This document shows positions 1 to 8,338 of a stretch of 55,260 nt of DNA, piece after piece. The position numbers and the translations under genes are program-made. This DNA is from Chitinophagaceae bacterium. Lineage in GTDB: Bacteria; Bacteroidota; Bacteroidia; Chitinophagales; Chitinophagaceae. The notes under the pieces are model-generated. The model saw only the letters and a list, made by a program, of their open reading frames with translations, searched no databases and was not told where the DNA came from. The stretch's first letter is position 1. Every line of letters begins with the position of its first letter. The stretch spans positions 1 to 55,260 of the forward strand of contig CANGNA010000025.1 in the NCBI GenBank assembly GCA_947455215.1, written 5' to 3'.

Positions 1-2037
1 CTGACCAAAACACAGTTCCAGAAAGTACCCCTGTTGAAAAAATATAGTTTCATTTTCGACAACCTCGATACGGTTTCAGAATCGCAGCCTTACCTGCCAT
101 TATACATGACAGAGACCATATCCGACTATTACTTTACCCGCAAACCGAAACAGCAACGGGAATTCATCAATGCCAGTATGGTAAAGGGGGTAAATAATGA
201 GAACGTGGTAAAATACCTCGGCACCTTATACCAAACCGTAAATGTATACAGGAACTATATTCCCGTATTTGATAAAAAATTTATCAGCCCTATAAGTAAT
301 GATGCTATTTTCTACTACCGATATAAAATCAAGGACACCCAAGAGGTCTACGGCCACCGTGTGATACTGGTGCAGTTTGAGCCTAAACGTGGTGGCGAGA
401 ATTGTTTCATTGGCGATTTTTGGGTGGCCGACACTACTTACGCTATCCAGCGTATGAGCATGGACGTATCCAAACTGGCCAACATCAATTGGGTAGACAG
501 AGTAAGCCTGTACCAGGAGTTTGCCCCACAAGGCGATGACGATACCTGGTTCCCTGTGAAAGATAAATTCGTAGCCAATTTTACTATTTATAACTCTCAA
601 CGGCTGCCGGGCTTCATTGGTCGTAAAACCACTACCTATCACCGCATAAGGATCAACAACGACAGTACGAGACAGGTAGTTAATGATGAGCACTACAAAA
701 CGGATATCATCAAAAACGATTCTGCTATGCATCGCAGCGATGAATGGTGGGCCGGCAACAGGCCCGACTCGCTGACCAAAAATGAAAAGGCTATTTATAA
801 AATGGTCGATACCATCAATAGCATGCCGATCACCACGGTGTACAAAAACACCATTACCTTCCTGGCAAGTGGTGTAAAAGATATCGGCTGGCTGCAATTA
901 GGCCCTTACTATTACCTGTATAGCAACAACCCTGTTGAGGGTAACAGGTTCAGGATATCGCTGGGCACACCACGATCGCTGAAGAATGCCCATTTTACTG
1001 GCTTTCTGGCCTATGGCACAAAAGATGAACGATTCAAATATGGAGGCACGGGGCTTTGGATATTGAACCGTATCCCCCGGATGTTCCTCTACGGATACTA
1101 TGCACACGATATCAACCAGCGAACCAATTACTATGATCAGGTAGGCAGTGACAATATCTTCAGCACATTCTTCCGCAAGGCTGGCGTACCGTGGAAACTG
1201 GCCTTCTCTGATGACCAGCGACTGGAATGGTATAAAGAATATTTCAGTGGGCTTAGCCACAAACTGATCTTGCAGCACCGCAACTTCACGCCCTATGCGC
1301 CATTGCCTTCCAGCGACATATTTGTGGACGTGAATGGTAAACCAACAAACACCGTGACCAGCAGCGAAGTTGGTGTAGAGTTGCGCTACTCCTATAAAGA
1401 GAAATATATTGAAGGACAATACCTGCGTGTGCGCCTGGCCAGCAAATGGCCTGTAGTAAAGCTGGAGATGACCGCAGGTATAAAAGGCGTGCTGAACAGC
1501 AGCTACGCTTATCAAAAGATCCGCTTCTCCTTTACAGAAGATATCAATATCCCCCCGCTGGGACACCTTTACTATAACATGTTTGCCGGCAAATACTTTG
1601 GTACACTACCCTACCCGCTGTTAGAGATACATCCGGGCAATGAATACTACTATTACAATAAGTACGCGTTCCAGATGATGAACAATTACGAATTCCTGAG
1701 TGATGAGTACTTTGGATTCAACATAGAGCACAATATTGGTGGCGGTATATTTAACCGCATACCATTATTAAAAAAACTGCGGTGGCGCCAATTCTGGACC
1801 GCCAAAGGTGTAGTAGGTACACTAAGTAAAGACAATCAGGCGCTCAACCTGAAGCCAACAGATTTTCCGTTCCGCATGCTTAAGGGCCAACCCTACCTGG
1901 AACTGGGCACCGGCGTATCCAATATCTTCCAGGTGTTCCGTATAGACTTTGTATGGCGCGTAAACCCTAAGCCTATCCAAAATGAGTCGCTGGCAAGGCA
2001 TTTCGGCATATTCGGCAGCGCCAATTTTGAGTTTTGA
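1..2037 (+). CDS. DUF5686 family outer-membrane protein, 5'-truncated
   Basis: The reading frame is open from base 1, so this is the C-terminal 678 residues of a gene that starts upstream; the TTG at 34 is only the first possible start inside the window. Family members usually carry a signal peptide and a CarboxypepD_reg-like beta-sandwich before this region, which would lie outside the window. The visible part is rich in aromatic residues and alternating strands (many YYY, RWRQFW and FRIDFVWRV segments) and ends in Phe (NFEF), as expected for an outer-membrane beta-barrel. Its role in Bacteroidota is not established; export or surface function is inference. No terminator is visible before mscL, 70 bases downstream. 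Family call fairly sure, function unknown. Confidence 0.75.
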   Translation: MTKTQFQKVPLLKKYSFIFDNLDTVSESQPYLPLYMTETISDYYFTRKPKQQREFINASMVKGVNNENVVKYLGTLYQTVNVYRNYIPVFDKKFISPISNDAIFYYRYKIKDTQEVYGHRVILVQFEPKRGGENCFIGDFWVADTTYAIQRMSMDVSKLANINWVDRVSLYQEFAPQGDDDTWFPVKDKFVANFTIYNSQRLPGFIGRKTTTYHRIRINNDSTRQVVNDEHYKTDIIKNDSAMHRSDEWWAGNRPDSLTKNEKAIYKMVDTINSMPITTVYKNTITFLASGVKDIGWLQLGPYYYLYSNNPVEGNRFRISLGTPRSLKNAHFTGFLAYGTKDERFKYGGTGLWILNRIPRMFLYGYYAHDINQRTNYYDQVGSDNIFSTFFRKAGVPWKLAFSDDQRLEWYKEYFSGLSHKLILQHRNFTPYAPLPSSDIFVDVNGKPTNTVTSSEVGVELRYSYKEKYIEGQYLRVRLASKWPVVKLEMTAGIKGVLNSSYAYQKIRFSFTEDINIPPLGHLYYNMFAGKYFGTLPYPLLEIHPGNEYYYYNKYAFQMMNNYEFLSDEYFGFNIEHNIGGGIFNRIPLLKKLRWRQFWTAKGVVGTLSKDNQALNLKPTDFPFRMLKGQPYLELGTGVSNIFQVFRIDFVWRVNPKPIQNESLARHFGIFGSANFEF

Positions 2038-2107
2038 TGGCTGCGGATAAAATCACCATCCATCATAAACCATACATTTTTTATATTTTTACCTCAAATT
2101 ACTGGTT

Positions 2108-2554
2108 ATGAGTTTCTGGAAAGACTTTAAGGCCTTCGCAATGAAGGGCTCTGTTTTAGACCTTGCGGTCGGTGTCATCATTGGTGGTGCATTCGGCAAG
2201 ATCGTAACCTCTATGGTCGAGGATATCATTATGCCTTTGGTTGGTTCTATCAGTAATACAGGCGAACTTTTTGCCAACAGATTTGTGGTGCTGGGCACTC
2301 CACCTGCCGGAATAACCTTCAAATCGCTGGAGGAAGCCAAGAAGGCAGGGGTGAACGTATTTGCTTATGGTCACTTCATACAATCAGTGGTCGATTTTTT
2401 CATCATTGCTTTCTGCATTTTTGTAGCCATCAGACTCATTGGCCGCCTGCAGCGTAAAGAAGAGGCAGTTAAGGCAATAGAGCCACTGGGGCCTACCGCG
2501 CAAGAAAAACTGCTTACAGAAATAAGGGACCTTTTAAAGGAACAGGCAAAATAA
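2108..2554 (+). CDS. mscL: Large-conductance mechanosensitive channel MscL
   Basis: A 148-residue inner-membrane channel that opens under membrane tension to release solutes during hypo-osmotic shock. The amphipathic N-terminus ([20 protein letters not shown]) and first membrane helix (about 17-45, [13 protein letters not shown]) match the family pore helix. A second helix spans about 90-111. The C-terminal cytoplasmic helix is at about 131-147 ([11 protein letters not shown]). The periplasmic loop (46-88) is of ordinary length. It starts at ATG with no strong Shine-Dalgarno sequence, as is common in Bacteroidota. The GGGP synthase gene follows after 40 bases and may be cotranscribed. Confidence 0.96.
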   Translation: MSFWKDFKAFAMKGSVLDLAVGVIIGGAFGKIVTSMVEDIIMPLVGSISNTGELFANRFVVLGTPPAGITFKSLEEAKKAGVNVFAYGHFIQSVVDFFIIAFCIFVAIRLIGRLQRKEEAVKAIEPLGPTAQEKLLTEIRDLLKEQAK

Positions 2555-2594
2555 TAATACTCTCACCTTAATAAAATATACCAAACTACAACGC

Positions 2595-3338
2595 GTGCAT
2601 ACCAGGGAAATATACAGGGGACTACGATCGCTGAGGGAAAACAGGAAAAGCGGATTTGCGGTATTGGCAGACCCTGATAAAATTGCGGTAGCAGATGTAC
2701 CCCGACTGGCCAGGTTGTGCAATGAGGCAGGTGTAGATTACCTGTTCATAGGCGGCAGCTTATTGATGGTACACCAGATGGAACAATGTATCAATGTATT
2801 TAAGGCAGAAAGTAATATACCGGTAGTACTCTTTCCCGGCAGCCCATCGCAGGTAACACCTGTGGCTGATGCATTGCTCTATCTATCGCTTATATCCGGC
2901 CGGAATGCCGACCTGCTTATAGGCCAGCACGTTATTTCTGCACCACAGGTAAAAGCAAGCGGGCTCGAGGTAATATCTACAGGTTATATATTGATCGATG
3001 GCGGCGTACAAACTACTGTATCGTACATGAGCCACTCTATGCCCGTTCCTGCTAACAAGCCCGAAATAGCACTCTCCACTGCATGGGCAGGCGAAATGCT
3101 GGGCAATCAGGTGATATATATGGATGCGGGTAGCGGTGCCAAAAATCCTATATCAAAAGAGATGATCAGGCAGGTAAGCGCCAATATCAACATACCGTTA
3201 TTTGTAGGTGGTGGCATAACAACACCAGATAAAGTGCGTGAAAACTGTGAAGCCGGCGCTAACCTTATTGTAGTAGGCAATGCCATAGAACGCGACCCAA
3301 TGCTGATACGCGATCTTGCCCAGGCAACTAAAGGATAA
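2595..3338 (+). CDS. Geranylgeranylglyceryl phosphate synthase family protein (PcrB/GGGPS-like)
   Basis: A 247-residue TIM-barrel prenyltransferase that joins a polyprenyl diphosphate to sn-glycerol-1-phosphate through an ether bond. Visible motifs are ADPDK at 25-29, LFPGS at 79-83, YMDAGSGA at 175-182, VGGGI at 204-208 and GNAIE at 228-232; the glycine-rich segments form the phosphate-binding site in this family. The start is GTG. The reaction makes the first archaeal ether lipid intermediate, but homologues are known in some Bacteroidota, where the final lipid is unclear. It lies 40 bases after mscL and meets the DUF3108 gene tail to tail across 4 bases. Prenyl chain length and in vivo product cannot be read from sequence. 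Confidence 0.88.
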   Translation: MHTREIYRGLRSLRENRKSGFAVLADPDKIAVADVPRLARLCNEAGVDYLFIGGSLLMVHQMEQCINVFKAESNIPVVLFPGSPSQVTPVADALLYLSLISGRNADLLIGQHVISAPQVKASGLEVISTGYILIDGGVQTTVSYMSHSMPVPANKPEIALSTAWAGEMLGNQVIYMDAGSGAKNPISKEMIRQVSANINIPLFVGGGITTPDKVRENCEAGANLIVVGNAIERDPMLIRDLAQATKG

Positions 3339-3342
3339 ACTG

Positions 3343-4152
3343 CTACTTTTTAGATATCAACCCTGAAAATGGATTTCTTAAATTCTGGTAGTCTACCAGG
3401 TCGATCTTCACAGACCCGACCAGGATAGGGCTTTCTACACGCACCGGCAGGTGGTTAGCATCGTCGCTCAACCATATGGTCATCTTCTCACCATCCTTAA
3501 ATATAGTACCCGCTATCAGCAGGGGTACTATCTTGATGGCGTTGTACGTGCCGGTTCTTGTGGTTATCTTTTCCTTGCCCAGATACTTGATATAGAGATT
3601 GTACACCTGGTTATCCAGGAACATATTAAAGGATATTTTATCGCCGGGCTTATATGCATTGTAATTAACATTCCTGGCGAAATACATAGCCGACAGCACA
3701 TCTTGAGTATTGGCAGGTATAGTGTATGCTTTATTGTTGGATATTGCCTGGTCGCGCGAATGGTTAAAAGTCACATCGTTCAGGAATTTCGTAGAACCCT
3801 CGCTTACATTTCTTACAAAGCGCAGTGGCAACATGGTCTCTTTATCAATAAAACTTTCATAAGTATCAAATACTTTATAGAAATATTCAAAGCTGCTGGC
3901 TGTGCGGCCAACGCCTTTTACGTGGTATACTTTGCGGTTATTGACCTGCTCCAGCGCAGTAGTAAATTCTGCATTGCCTGAATTGATCCAGATAAAGCCC
4001 ATATTATAATATACCCTGAAGGTGAGCTTTTCACCTTCCTGGAAACTGGTGTTCCGGGGTATCGATTGGGCAACGGACACCTGTGGCGCTACTGTAGCAA
4101 CCAACAATATGCTTAAAATCCACCTATGTAACACTTTCCACCTCATGATCAC
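3343..4152 (-). CDS. DUF3108 domain-containing secreted protein
   Basis: A 269-residue protein with a signal peptide (about residues 1-28, with hydrophobic WILSILLVATVAP before VAQ), so periplasmic or outer-membrane associated. The mature part looks like DUF3108: FQEGEKLTFRVYYNMGFIWINSG near the start, VKGVGRTASSFEYFYKVFD, and a terminal beta region ending in YQNLRNPFSG. DUF3108 proteins are predicted beta-rich, lipocalin-like periplasmic proteins without an agreed biochemical role. Two in-frame Met codons open the protein (MIM); either could be the start. It is transcribed away from ruvC, and the 169 bases between them hold both promoters. Confidence 0.8.
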   Translation of the reverse strand: MIMRWKVLHRWILSILLVATVAPQVSVAQSIPRNTSFQEGEKLTFRVYYNMGFIWINSGNAEFTTALEQVNNRKVYHVKGVGRTASSFEYFYKVFDTYESFIDKETMLPLRFVRNVSEGSTKFLNDVTFNHSRDQAISNNKAYTIPANTQDVLSAMYFARNVNYNAYKPGDKISFNMFLDNQVYNLYIKYLGKEKITTRTGTYNAIKIVPLLIAGTIFKDGEKMTIWLSDDANHLPVRVESPILVGSVKIDLVDYQNLRNPFSGLISKK

Positions 4153-4287
4153 TTCGTTCTGCTATTACAAAAACAAATACTGTGCCGTAAGTGAGCACAA
4201 ATGTTAAAACATTGCAATAAACAGCTACTTGTAAAGTTATCAACTATTTACATACCTCGATATAGATATTGCCTGCATCAAAATCGG

Positions 4288-4295
4288 TACATTTG
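4288..4295 (+). promoter_or_regulatory. Bacteroidota -7 box for ruvC (TACATTTG)
   Basis: An exact match to TAnnTTTG. A TTG trinucleotide at 4269-4271 could serve as the -33 element, though its 16-base spacer is shorter than the usual 19 or so. The predicted start of transcription leaves a leader of roughly 20 bases before the TTG start of ruvC. Confidence 0.5.
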
Positions 4296-4321
4296 TCGGT
4301 CAGCTAATCTGATCTCATCAT

Positions 4322-4903
4322 TTGTCACGTCAACCGCGCATCATCCTTGGCATAGACCCCGGCACCCTGGTAATGGGTTACGGATTGATCGCTATAGATG
4401 GCACTCACATTTCGCTGGTAGAGATGGGTATATTGAAACTGTCGGCAAGAGATGACCATGCTGAACGTTTACACTTGATATTCAAGAAGATAGATTCATT
4501 GATACGGCAACACCAACCAGTAGAAGTAGCTATTGAAGCCCCTTTTTATGGCAAAAACGTACAAAGTATGCTTAAGCTGGGCAGGGCACAAGGAGTGGCC
4601 ATAGCAGCAGCCATGGGTCACGGATTACAAACAGTAGAGTATTCCCCCAGGAAGGTAAAACAATCAGTAACGGGAAGGGGTAATGCCACCAAAGAGCAGG
4701 TGTGGCAGTTGCTGCAGGCTACTTTAAAGTTTACCGAAGAAGATCCATATATGGATGCTACAGATGCCGTGGCCGTAGCGCTATGCCACCATTACCAGTT
4801 AGGCTCTCCCATACCCGCTGCGCCTAAAGCAACAAAAGCAGTGAAAGCGAAAGCAAGCTCGTGGGAAGCATTCCTATCTGCCAACCCCGGAAGAATTAAA
4901 TAG
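4322..4903 (+). CDS. ruvC: Crossover junction endodeoxyribonuclease RuvC
   Basis: A 193-residue resolvase that cuts Holliday junctions delivered by RuvAB during recombination and fork repair. The four metal-binding acidic residues are visible: D12 in GIDPGT, E72 in AIEAPFYGKN, and D145 and D148 in MDATDAVAVALCHH, spaced as in E. coli RuvC. A Lys/Ala-rich tail after about residue 165 is a lineage extension. The best start is TTG at 4322, since the catalytic strand begins only six residues later. A -7 box lies just upstream. No ruvA or ruvB is nearby. Confidence 0.95.
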   Translation: MSRQPRIILGIDPGTLVMGYGLIAIDGTHISLVEMGILKLSARDDHAERLHLIFKKIDSLIRQHQPVEVAIEAPFYGKNVQSMLKLGRAQGVAIAAAMGHGLQTVEYSPRKVKQSVTGRGNATKEQVWQLLQATLKFTEEDPYMDATDAVAVALCHHYQLGSPIPAAPKATKAVKAKASSWEAFLSANPGRIK

Positions 4904-5010
4904 TAAATATAATTATTTGAAAAAGAACAACACAATTTTCAAATAACAATACAAAAAAAGTTGAAGAAGTGTTATATTAGCACTACAGTTTTAAATTATA
5001 GAGGCCATTT

Positions 5011-5730
5011 ATGTCACAACCCAAAGTAAAAATACTGTTAGTTGAAGATGATCCGGTACTGGGTTTTGTAGTGAAAGATTTTCTTCAGAAACAGAATTAC
5101 GAAGTTACCCATTGCACGGATAGCGATACCGCCTGGCAGCAGTTCATGAAGAATATTTATGACATATGCCTGCTCGACGTAATGCTGCCCGGCAAAAAGG
5201 ATGGCATAGAACTGGCGAATCACATTCGCAAAAAGAACGAGAATATCCCTATTATGATGCTGACATCTAAGGGGATGGACGATGATAAACTGGCTGGCTT
5301 TGAAGTAGGTGCTGATGATTACGTGATAAAGCCTTACAACATGCACGAGGTACTGAAAAGGATACAGGTATTTCTGAAACGCAGCAAGAAGAAAGACCAG
5401 GAAGGCCCTGCATTCTTCAAAATAGGCACGCTCGATTTTGATTACTCTAATCTTACATTAGGCAACGATACTGAACACTACCAGCTTACACAGCGCGAGG
5501 CAGACCTTTTCCGCTACCTGTGCCTGAACGCTAACCGGGTACTGAAGCGCGATGAGATATTGATGAACGTTTGGGGTAAAGACGATTACTTCCTGGGCAG
5601 GAGCATGGACGTATTCATCACCAAGGTGCGTAAATATCTTAAAAACCAAACGGAGGCCAAGTTGCAGACCATACACGGTATCGGCTTCAAGTTTATTTAT
5701 AATAACGGCTCGGCAGAAACTGAGGAATAA
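5011..5730 (+). CDS. OmpR/PhoB-family DNA-binding response regulator
   Basis: A 239-residue cytoplasmic transcription regulator. The receiver domain (about 5-122) has acidic pocket residues D13 and D14, phospho-acceptor D56 in LLDVMLPG, T85 and K107 (VIKPY). The winged-helix DNA-binding domain (about 135-232) shows the LTQREADLFRYL, LKRDEILMNVWG and VRKYL..QTIHGIGFKF pattern, resembling Bacteroidota RprY-type regulators. No sensor kinase adjoins it, so its partner must be encoded elsewhere; the PAS kinase at 22085 is one possibility but nothing links them directly. The 107-base upstream gap holds a near -7 box (TATATTAG). Confidence 0.93.
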   Translation: MSQPKVKILLVEDDPVLGFVVKDFLQKQNYEVTHCTDSDTAWQQFMKNIYDICLLDVMLPGKKDGIELANHIRKKNENIPIMMLTSKGMDDDKLAGFEVGADDYVIKPYNMHEVLKRIQVFLKRSKKKDQEGPAFFKIGTLDFDYSNLTLGNDTEHYQLTQREADLFRYLCLNANRVLKRDEILMNVWGKDDYFLGRSMDVFITKVRKYLKNQTEAKLQTIHGIGFKFIYNNGSAETEE

Positions 5731-5736
5731 CTACCG

Positions 5737-7161
5737 CTACTTAAATAATTTTTCTATCGCCATTACCAGTTCTGTGGTTTGCATAGGAGAGGGTGTGTTC
5801 TGTACTGCAAAATTACCATCCTCATCTACCAGGTAATAGGCCGGTAGCGACTGTACCCCGTAGGCCTGCACCTCTTTAGCATTCCAGGCATCCTGCAAAT
5901 TAATAAAATTGCCTCCGATCTTATAGCGCTGCACTATTGCGTGTTCGGTAGCAGTATCGTTACTCAGTGATACATATACAAACTCCAAAGGCTTCTTACG
6001 GATAAGGTCCTTCACCATTTGCTCCTTGATCATTTCGCCTACGCATTGGCGACACCACCCAGCCCAGAAGCCTATATATACAACCTTTCCCTTCAAATCA
6101 GACAGATGCTTTACATTACCGTCCGCATCGGTGAATGTAAGGTCTGGTGCCGGCTGGCCGGGAGCCAGTCTTCGCACAATACCCACTTGTTTATCCAGCA
6201 AGGGCAAGTACTGGCTTGCAGGCCATCGCTTACGGAAAGATGCCAATTGTTCCTCTGTCCTTCCCAGGTTTTGTCCACGCGCTTTACCGTAGATATTCTG
6301 CGCTATATAGTTTTCCAGGCTTTTATCGGGCATTTTGGCATAGGCCAATTTATAGGCGCTATCCTCGAAAAGGCAACGCTGCAGGGTATCTTTACCATGA
6401 TATGTAAAACCTTTTGCCCTCAATTTTGTCTCCATTACCCCGGTGAGATATAGCACATAAGGTGGTATTTGTACAAAACTGTCGTTAAATGCGTAGGGCA
6501 ACTTGTCCACTATTTTGTAAAACTCGGGCGATACGGTGTCTGTCAGCCTGCGCAACTTGAGGATCTCTTTTGTCTGGGGATACTGTTCAATAAAGAAATA
6601 ATTGTAATAGCGATAATACGCCAGCCAGTATTGTACGAACGATGGAGGTAAAGCAGGCTTCCACTGCTTTAAGGCCTTTTCTTCTGCCGCATATTCAGCT
6701 GCCATGCCATCAAGAAACGTCTTTTCATCCTTTTGGATCAGCATTTTTACCCTGCCGGGATACTGGTTCATTCTACCCTTAGTACGTGTATGTAATGCAA
6801 TAAAGTTCTGCACATCGGCACCCTTACCGGCATAATGTATGGTACTATCAAAGTGAAGGGCATCGAATGCTACAGCCAAACTGTCACCTGGCTTTACAAG
6901 AATGTCGGCCAGGCTACTACCATATTGCACCTGCACTATGGTATAACCCGATTGCGGAACGGGGAAGCTGAAAGAAAAGTGACCGGTATGGTCCAGCTTA
7001 GTACTGTATTTTATCGGGTAATAGGCAAGGTTATTATCATTATAGCTCACCTCTATACTGTCGGCCTTGCCAAATGCTACCTTGCCGCTCAGTTTAACGC
7101 TACCCTGAGCCAGCAAATCTGCCGACAACAACAAGCTTAGAAAAATAAAAATTATCCTCAT
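5737..7161 (-). CDS. TlpA-like thioredoxin-fold periplasmic protein
   Basis: A 474-residue secreted protein. The signal peptide is about 1-18 (IIFIFLSLLLSADLLAQ). A beta-rich N-terminal domain follows (about 20-110, like the DUF4369 domain often found ahead of Bacteroidota TlpA-type proteins), then a helical middle region, then a thioredoxin/AhpC-TSA fold at about 330-474. The redox motif is WCRQC with C370 and C373, in the context VVYIGFWAGWCRQCVGEM. Such proteins act as periplasmic thiol-disulfide reductases; the substrate here is unknown. It ends 6 bases from the end of the response regulator gene, tail to tail. The C-terminal catalytic fold is clear, the middle region is not assigned. Confidence 0.87.
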   Translation of the reverse strand: MRIIFIFLSLLLSADLLAQGSVKLSGKVAFGKADSIEVSYNDNNLAYYPIKYSTKLDHTGHFSFSFPVPQSGYTIVQVQYGSSLADILVKPGDSLAVAFDALHFDSTIHYAGKGADVQNFIALHTRTKGRMNQYPGRVKMLIQKDEKTFLDGMAAEYAAEEKALKQWKPALPPSFVQYWLAYYRYYNYFFIEQYPQTKEILKLRRLTDTVSPEFYKIVDKLPYAFNDSFVQIPPYVLYLTGVMETKLRAKGFTYHGKDTLQRCLFEDSAYKLAYAKMPDKSLENYIAQNIYGKARGQNLGRTEEQLASFRKRWPASQYLPLLDKQVGIVRRLAPGQPAPDLTFTDADGNVKHLSDLKGKVVYIGFWAGWCRQCVGEMIKEQMVKDLIRKKPLEFVYVSLSNDTATEHAIVQRYKIGGNFINLQDAWNAKEVQAYGVQSLPAYYLVDEDGNFAVQNTPSPMQTTELVMAIEKLFK

Positions 7162-7242
7162 GCTATTATTTTTAAGAGTTTACAGCCAGCCGCTGCAGAC
7201 GTGCAAAGATGCAAACCACTATATATTTAACGCTTATTTGCA

Positions 7243-7270
7243 GGTTACCTTTAGCCGATTTAGGTATAAA
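7243..7270 (+). promoter_or_regulatory. Shared upstream element, lipoprotein copy 1
   Basis: Contains GGTTACCTTT (7243-7252) and GTATAAA (7264-7270). The same two blocks precede the next two lipoprotein genes, but here the interval is 10 bases shorter. TACCTTTA resembles a -7 TAnnTTTG box lacking the final G; no clear -33 TTG is present. Confidence 0.4.
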
Positions 7271-7297
7271 GCTTAAACAACAGCTAAAAGGGAAATT

Positions 7298-7528
7298 ATG
7301 AAAGCAATAAAATTAGGCGTTTTCGCTATTACTATGAGTGTTTTCGCTATATCGTGCGGAAATGGCAAAACCGAGGAACAAAAAAACGACTCAGCAAATG
7401 CCTCGGCTAACGCACCTGCTATCCCTGCGGCAGCACCTGATAGCGCTCAACATATAGATACACTTACTGCCAAGCCAGCAAAAACCCCGGCAGAGGCACA
7501 AGCCGCAGAAGAAAAAAAGACAAAGTAA
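7298..7528 (+). CDS. Small lipoprotein, Ala/Lys-rich (family copy 1)
   Basis: A 76-residue protein with a lipoprotein signal: Lys-containing N-terminus, hydrophobic stretch, and FAISC with the lipidated Cys at residue 20, followed by GNGKTEE. The mature part is low-complexity Ala/Pro/Asp/Lys, probably disordered, and ends EEKKTK. Clear relatives in the window are the genes at 7625, 8010 and 12602. No known domain was recognised and function is unknown. This is the most divergent of the three tandem copies after the signal peptide. Confidence 0.72.
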   Translation: MKAIKLGVFAITMSVFAISCGNGKTEEQKNDSANASANAPAIPAAAPDSAQHIDTLTAKPAKTPAEAQAAEEKKTK

Positions 7529-7568
7529 ATCGCCTAATAAATATTTTTAAAAATATACGTAATCGTTG

Positions 7569-7606
7569 GGTTACCTTTCTTTAATAACAGTATTAACCAG
7601 TATAAA
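7569..7606 (+). promoter_or_regulatory. Shared upstream element, lipoprotein copy 2
   Basis: GGTTACCTTT at 7569-7578 and GTATAAA at 7600-7606, the two starting 31 bases apart exactly as in copy 3. It lies 46 bases before the ATG. Confidence 0.45.
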
Positions 7607-7624
7607 ACTTTAAAAACAAAAAAT

Positions 7625-7864
7625 ATGAAACTTGTAAAGCTTAGCGTATTCGCTCTCGCATTCGGTCTTTTCGCAACATCTTGCGGTGGCAACAAAGAAG
7701 AAGCTAAAACTAACGATTCTGCTGCTATGGCAACTGCTGCTGAAGCAACTCCAGCTACAACTGCTCCTGTTGCTGACACAGCTGCTAAGGCTGCTGATAC
7801 TGCAAAGAAAATGGAAGCTGCTGCTCCTGCTGCTGAACCTAAAAAAGAAGAAAAGAAGAAGTAA
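7625..7864 (+). CDS. Small lipoprotein, Ala/Thr/Lys-rich (family copy 2)
   Basis: A 79-residue predicted lipoprotein. The signal peptide MKLVKLSVFALAFGLFATSC and following GGNKEE are almost identical to copy 3 at 8010. The mature tail is made of Ala, Thr, Asp and Lys with repeated ADTA and KAADTAKKM words and ends KKEEKKK. Codons are strongly biased (Ala mostly GCT/GCA), which often marks high expression. It has its own upstream element and a strong terminator at 7889, so it is probably transcribed alone. Tethering to the outer membrane is inferred from the lipobox. Function unknown. Confidence 0.78.
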   Translation: MKLVKLSVFALAFGLFATSCGGNKEEAKTNDSAAMATAAEATPATTAPVADTAAKAADTAKKMEAAAPAAEPKKEEKKK

Positions 7865-7888
7865 TTCTTACTTTCAACTGAATATTAC

Positions 7889-7920
7889 AAAAGCCATCCT
7901 TTCGGGTGGCTTTTGTTTTT
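7889..7920 (+). terminator. Rho-independent terminator after lipoprotein copy 2
   Basis: An 11-bp stem (7889-7899 with 7904-7914, one G-T pair) with loop TTTC, followed by a T-rich run (GTTTTT). The A-rich 5' side allows some function on the other strand. Confidence 0.85.
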
Positions 7921-7961
7921 AAATGACTTATAAATATAAATAAAAATATGTCAATACTGCG

Positions 7962-7999
7962 GGTTACCTTTTCCGCGAACAGGCATTAACAAGTATAAA
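7962..7999 (+). promoter_or_regulatory. Shared upstream element, lipoprotein copy 3
   Basis: GGTTACCTTT at 7962-7971 and GTATAAA at 7993-7999, with the same 31-base interval as copy 2. It lies 38 bases before the ATG. Confidence 0.45.
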
Positions 8000-8009
8000 A
8001 ACCAAAAAA

Positions 8010-8267
8010 ATGAAATTAGTAAAACTCAGCGTATTCGCTCTCGCTTTCGGTCTGTTCGCAACATCTTGCGGTGGTAACAAGGAAGAAACTAAAACTACAG
8101 ATTCTTCTTCTATGGCAACTGCTACAACTGAAGCAACTCCAGCTACTACTGCACCAATGACTGACACTGCTGCAAAAACTGCTGACACTGCAAAGAAAAT
8201 GGATGCTGCTGCTCCTGCAAAGACAGAAGTTAAGACTGAAACTAAGACTGAAACTAAGAAGAAGTAA
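8010..8267 (+). CDS. Small lipoprotein, Thr/Ala/Lys-rich (family copy 3)
   Basis: An 85-residue predicted lipoprotein and tandem duplicate of the gene at 7625: same signal peptide, lipobox ATSC, same GGNKEE start to the mature part and shared AEATPATTAP-like and DTAKKM words. The C-terminus instead carries repeated TETK units ending KKK. Promoter-like element, gene and hairpin terminator were duplicated as a block of about 390 bases. No domain recognised. Extended, positively charged tails suggest an unstructured periplasmic protein, which is inference. Confidence 0.78.
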   Translation: MKLVKLSVFALAFGLFATSCGGNKEETKTTDSSSMATATTEATPATTAPMTDTAAKTADTAKKMDAAAPAKTEVKTETKTETKKK

Positions 8268-8288
8268 TTCTTACTTTCCGACAGTAAA

Positions 8289-8320
8289 TAAAAAAACCAT
8301 CCGGAAGGATGGTTTTTTTA
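8289..8320 (+). terminator. Bidirectional terminator between lipoprotein copy 3 and the M1 peptidase gene
   Basis: A perfect 12-bp stem (8291-8302 with 8307-8318), loop GGAA, A-run on the left and T-run on the right. It sits between two convergent genes and can serve both. Its CCATCC stem resembles that of the terminator at 7889, consistent with duplication of the whole unit. Confidence 0.9.
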
Positions 8321-8338
8321 TTCGTATCAATTCGATAC

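Noticed and set aside
226-897. Long antisense ORF inside the DUF5686 gene
   Set aside because: The plus-strand gene has consistent protein features; the antisense frame has none and is a shadow.
7625-8267. Frameshifted single gene split in two
   Set aside because: Each copy has its own start, lipobox, stop and terminator, so these are true duplicates.
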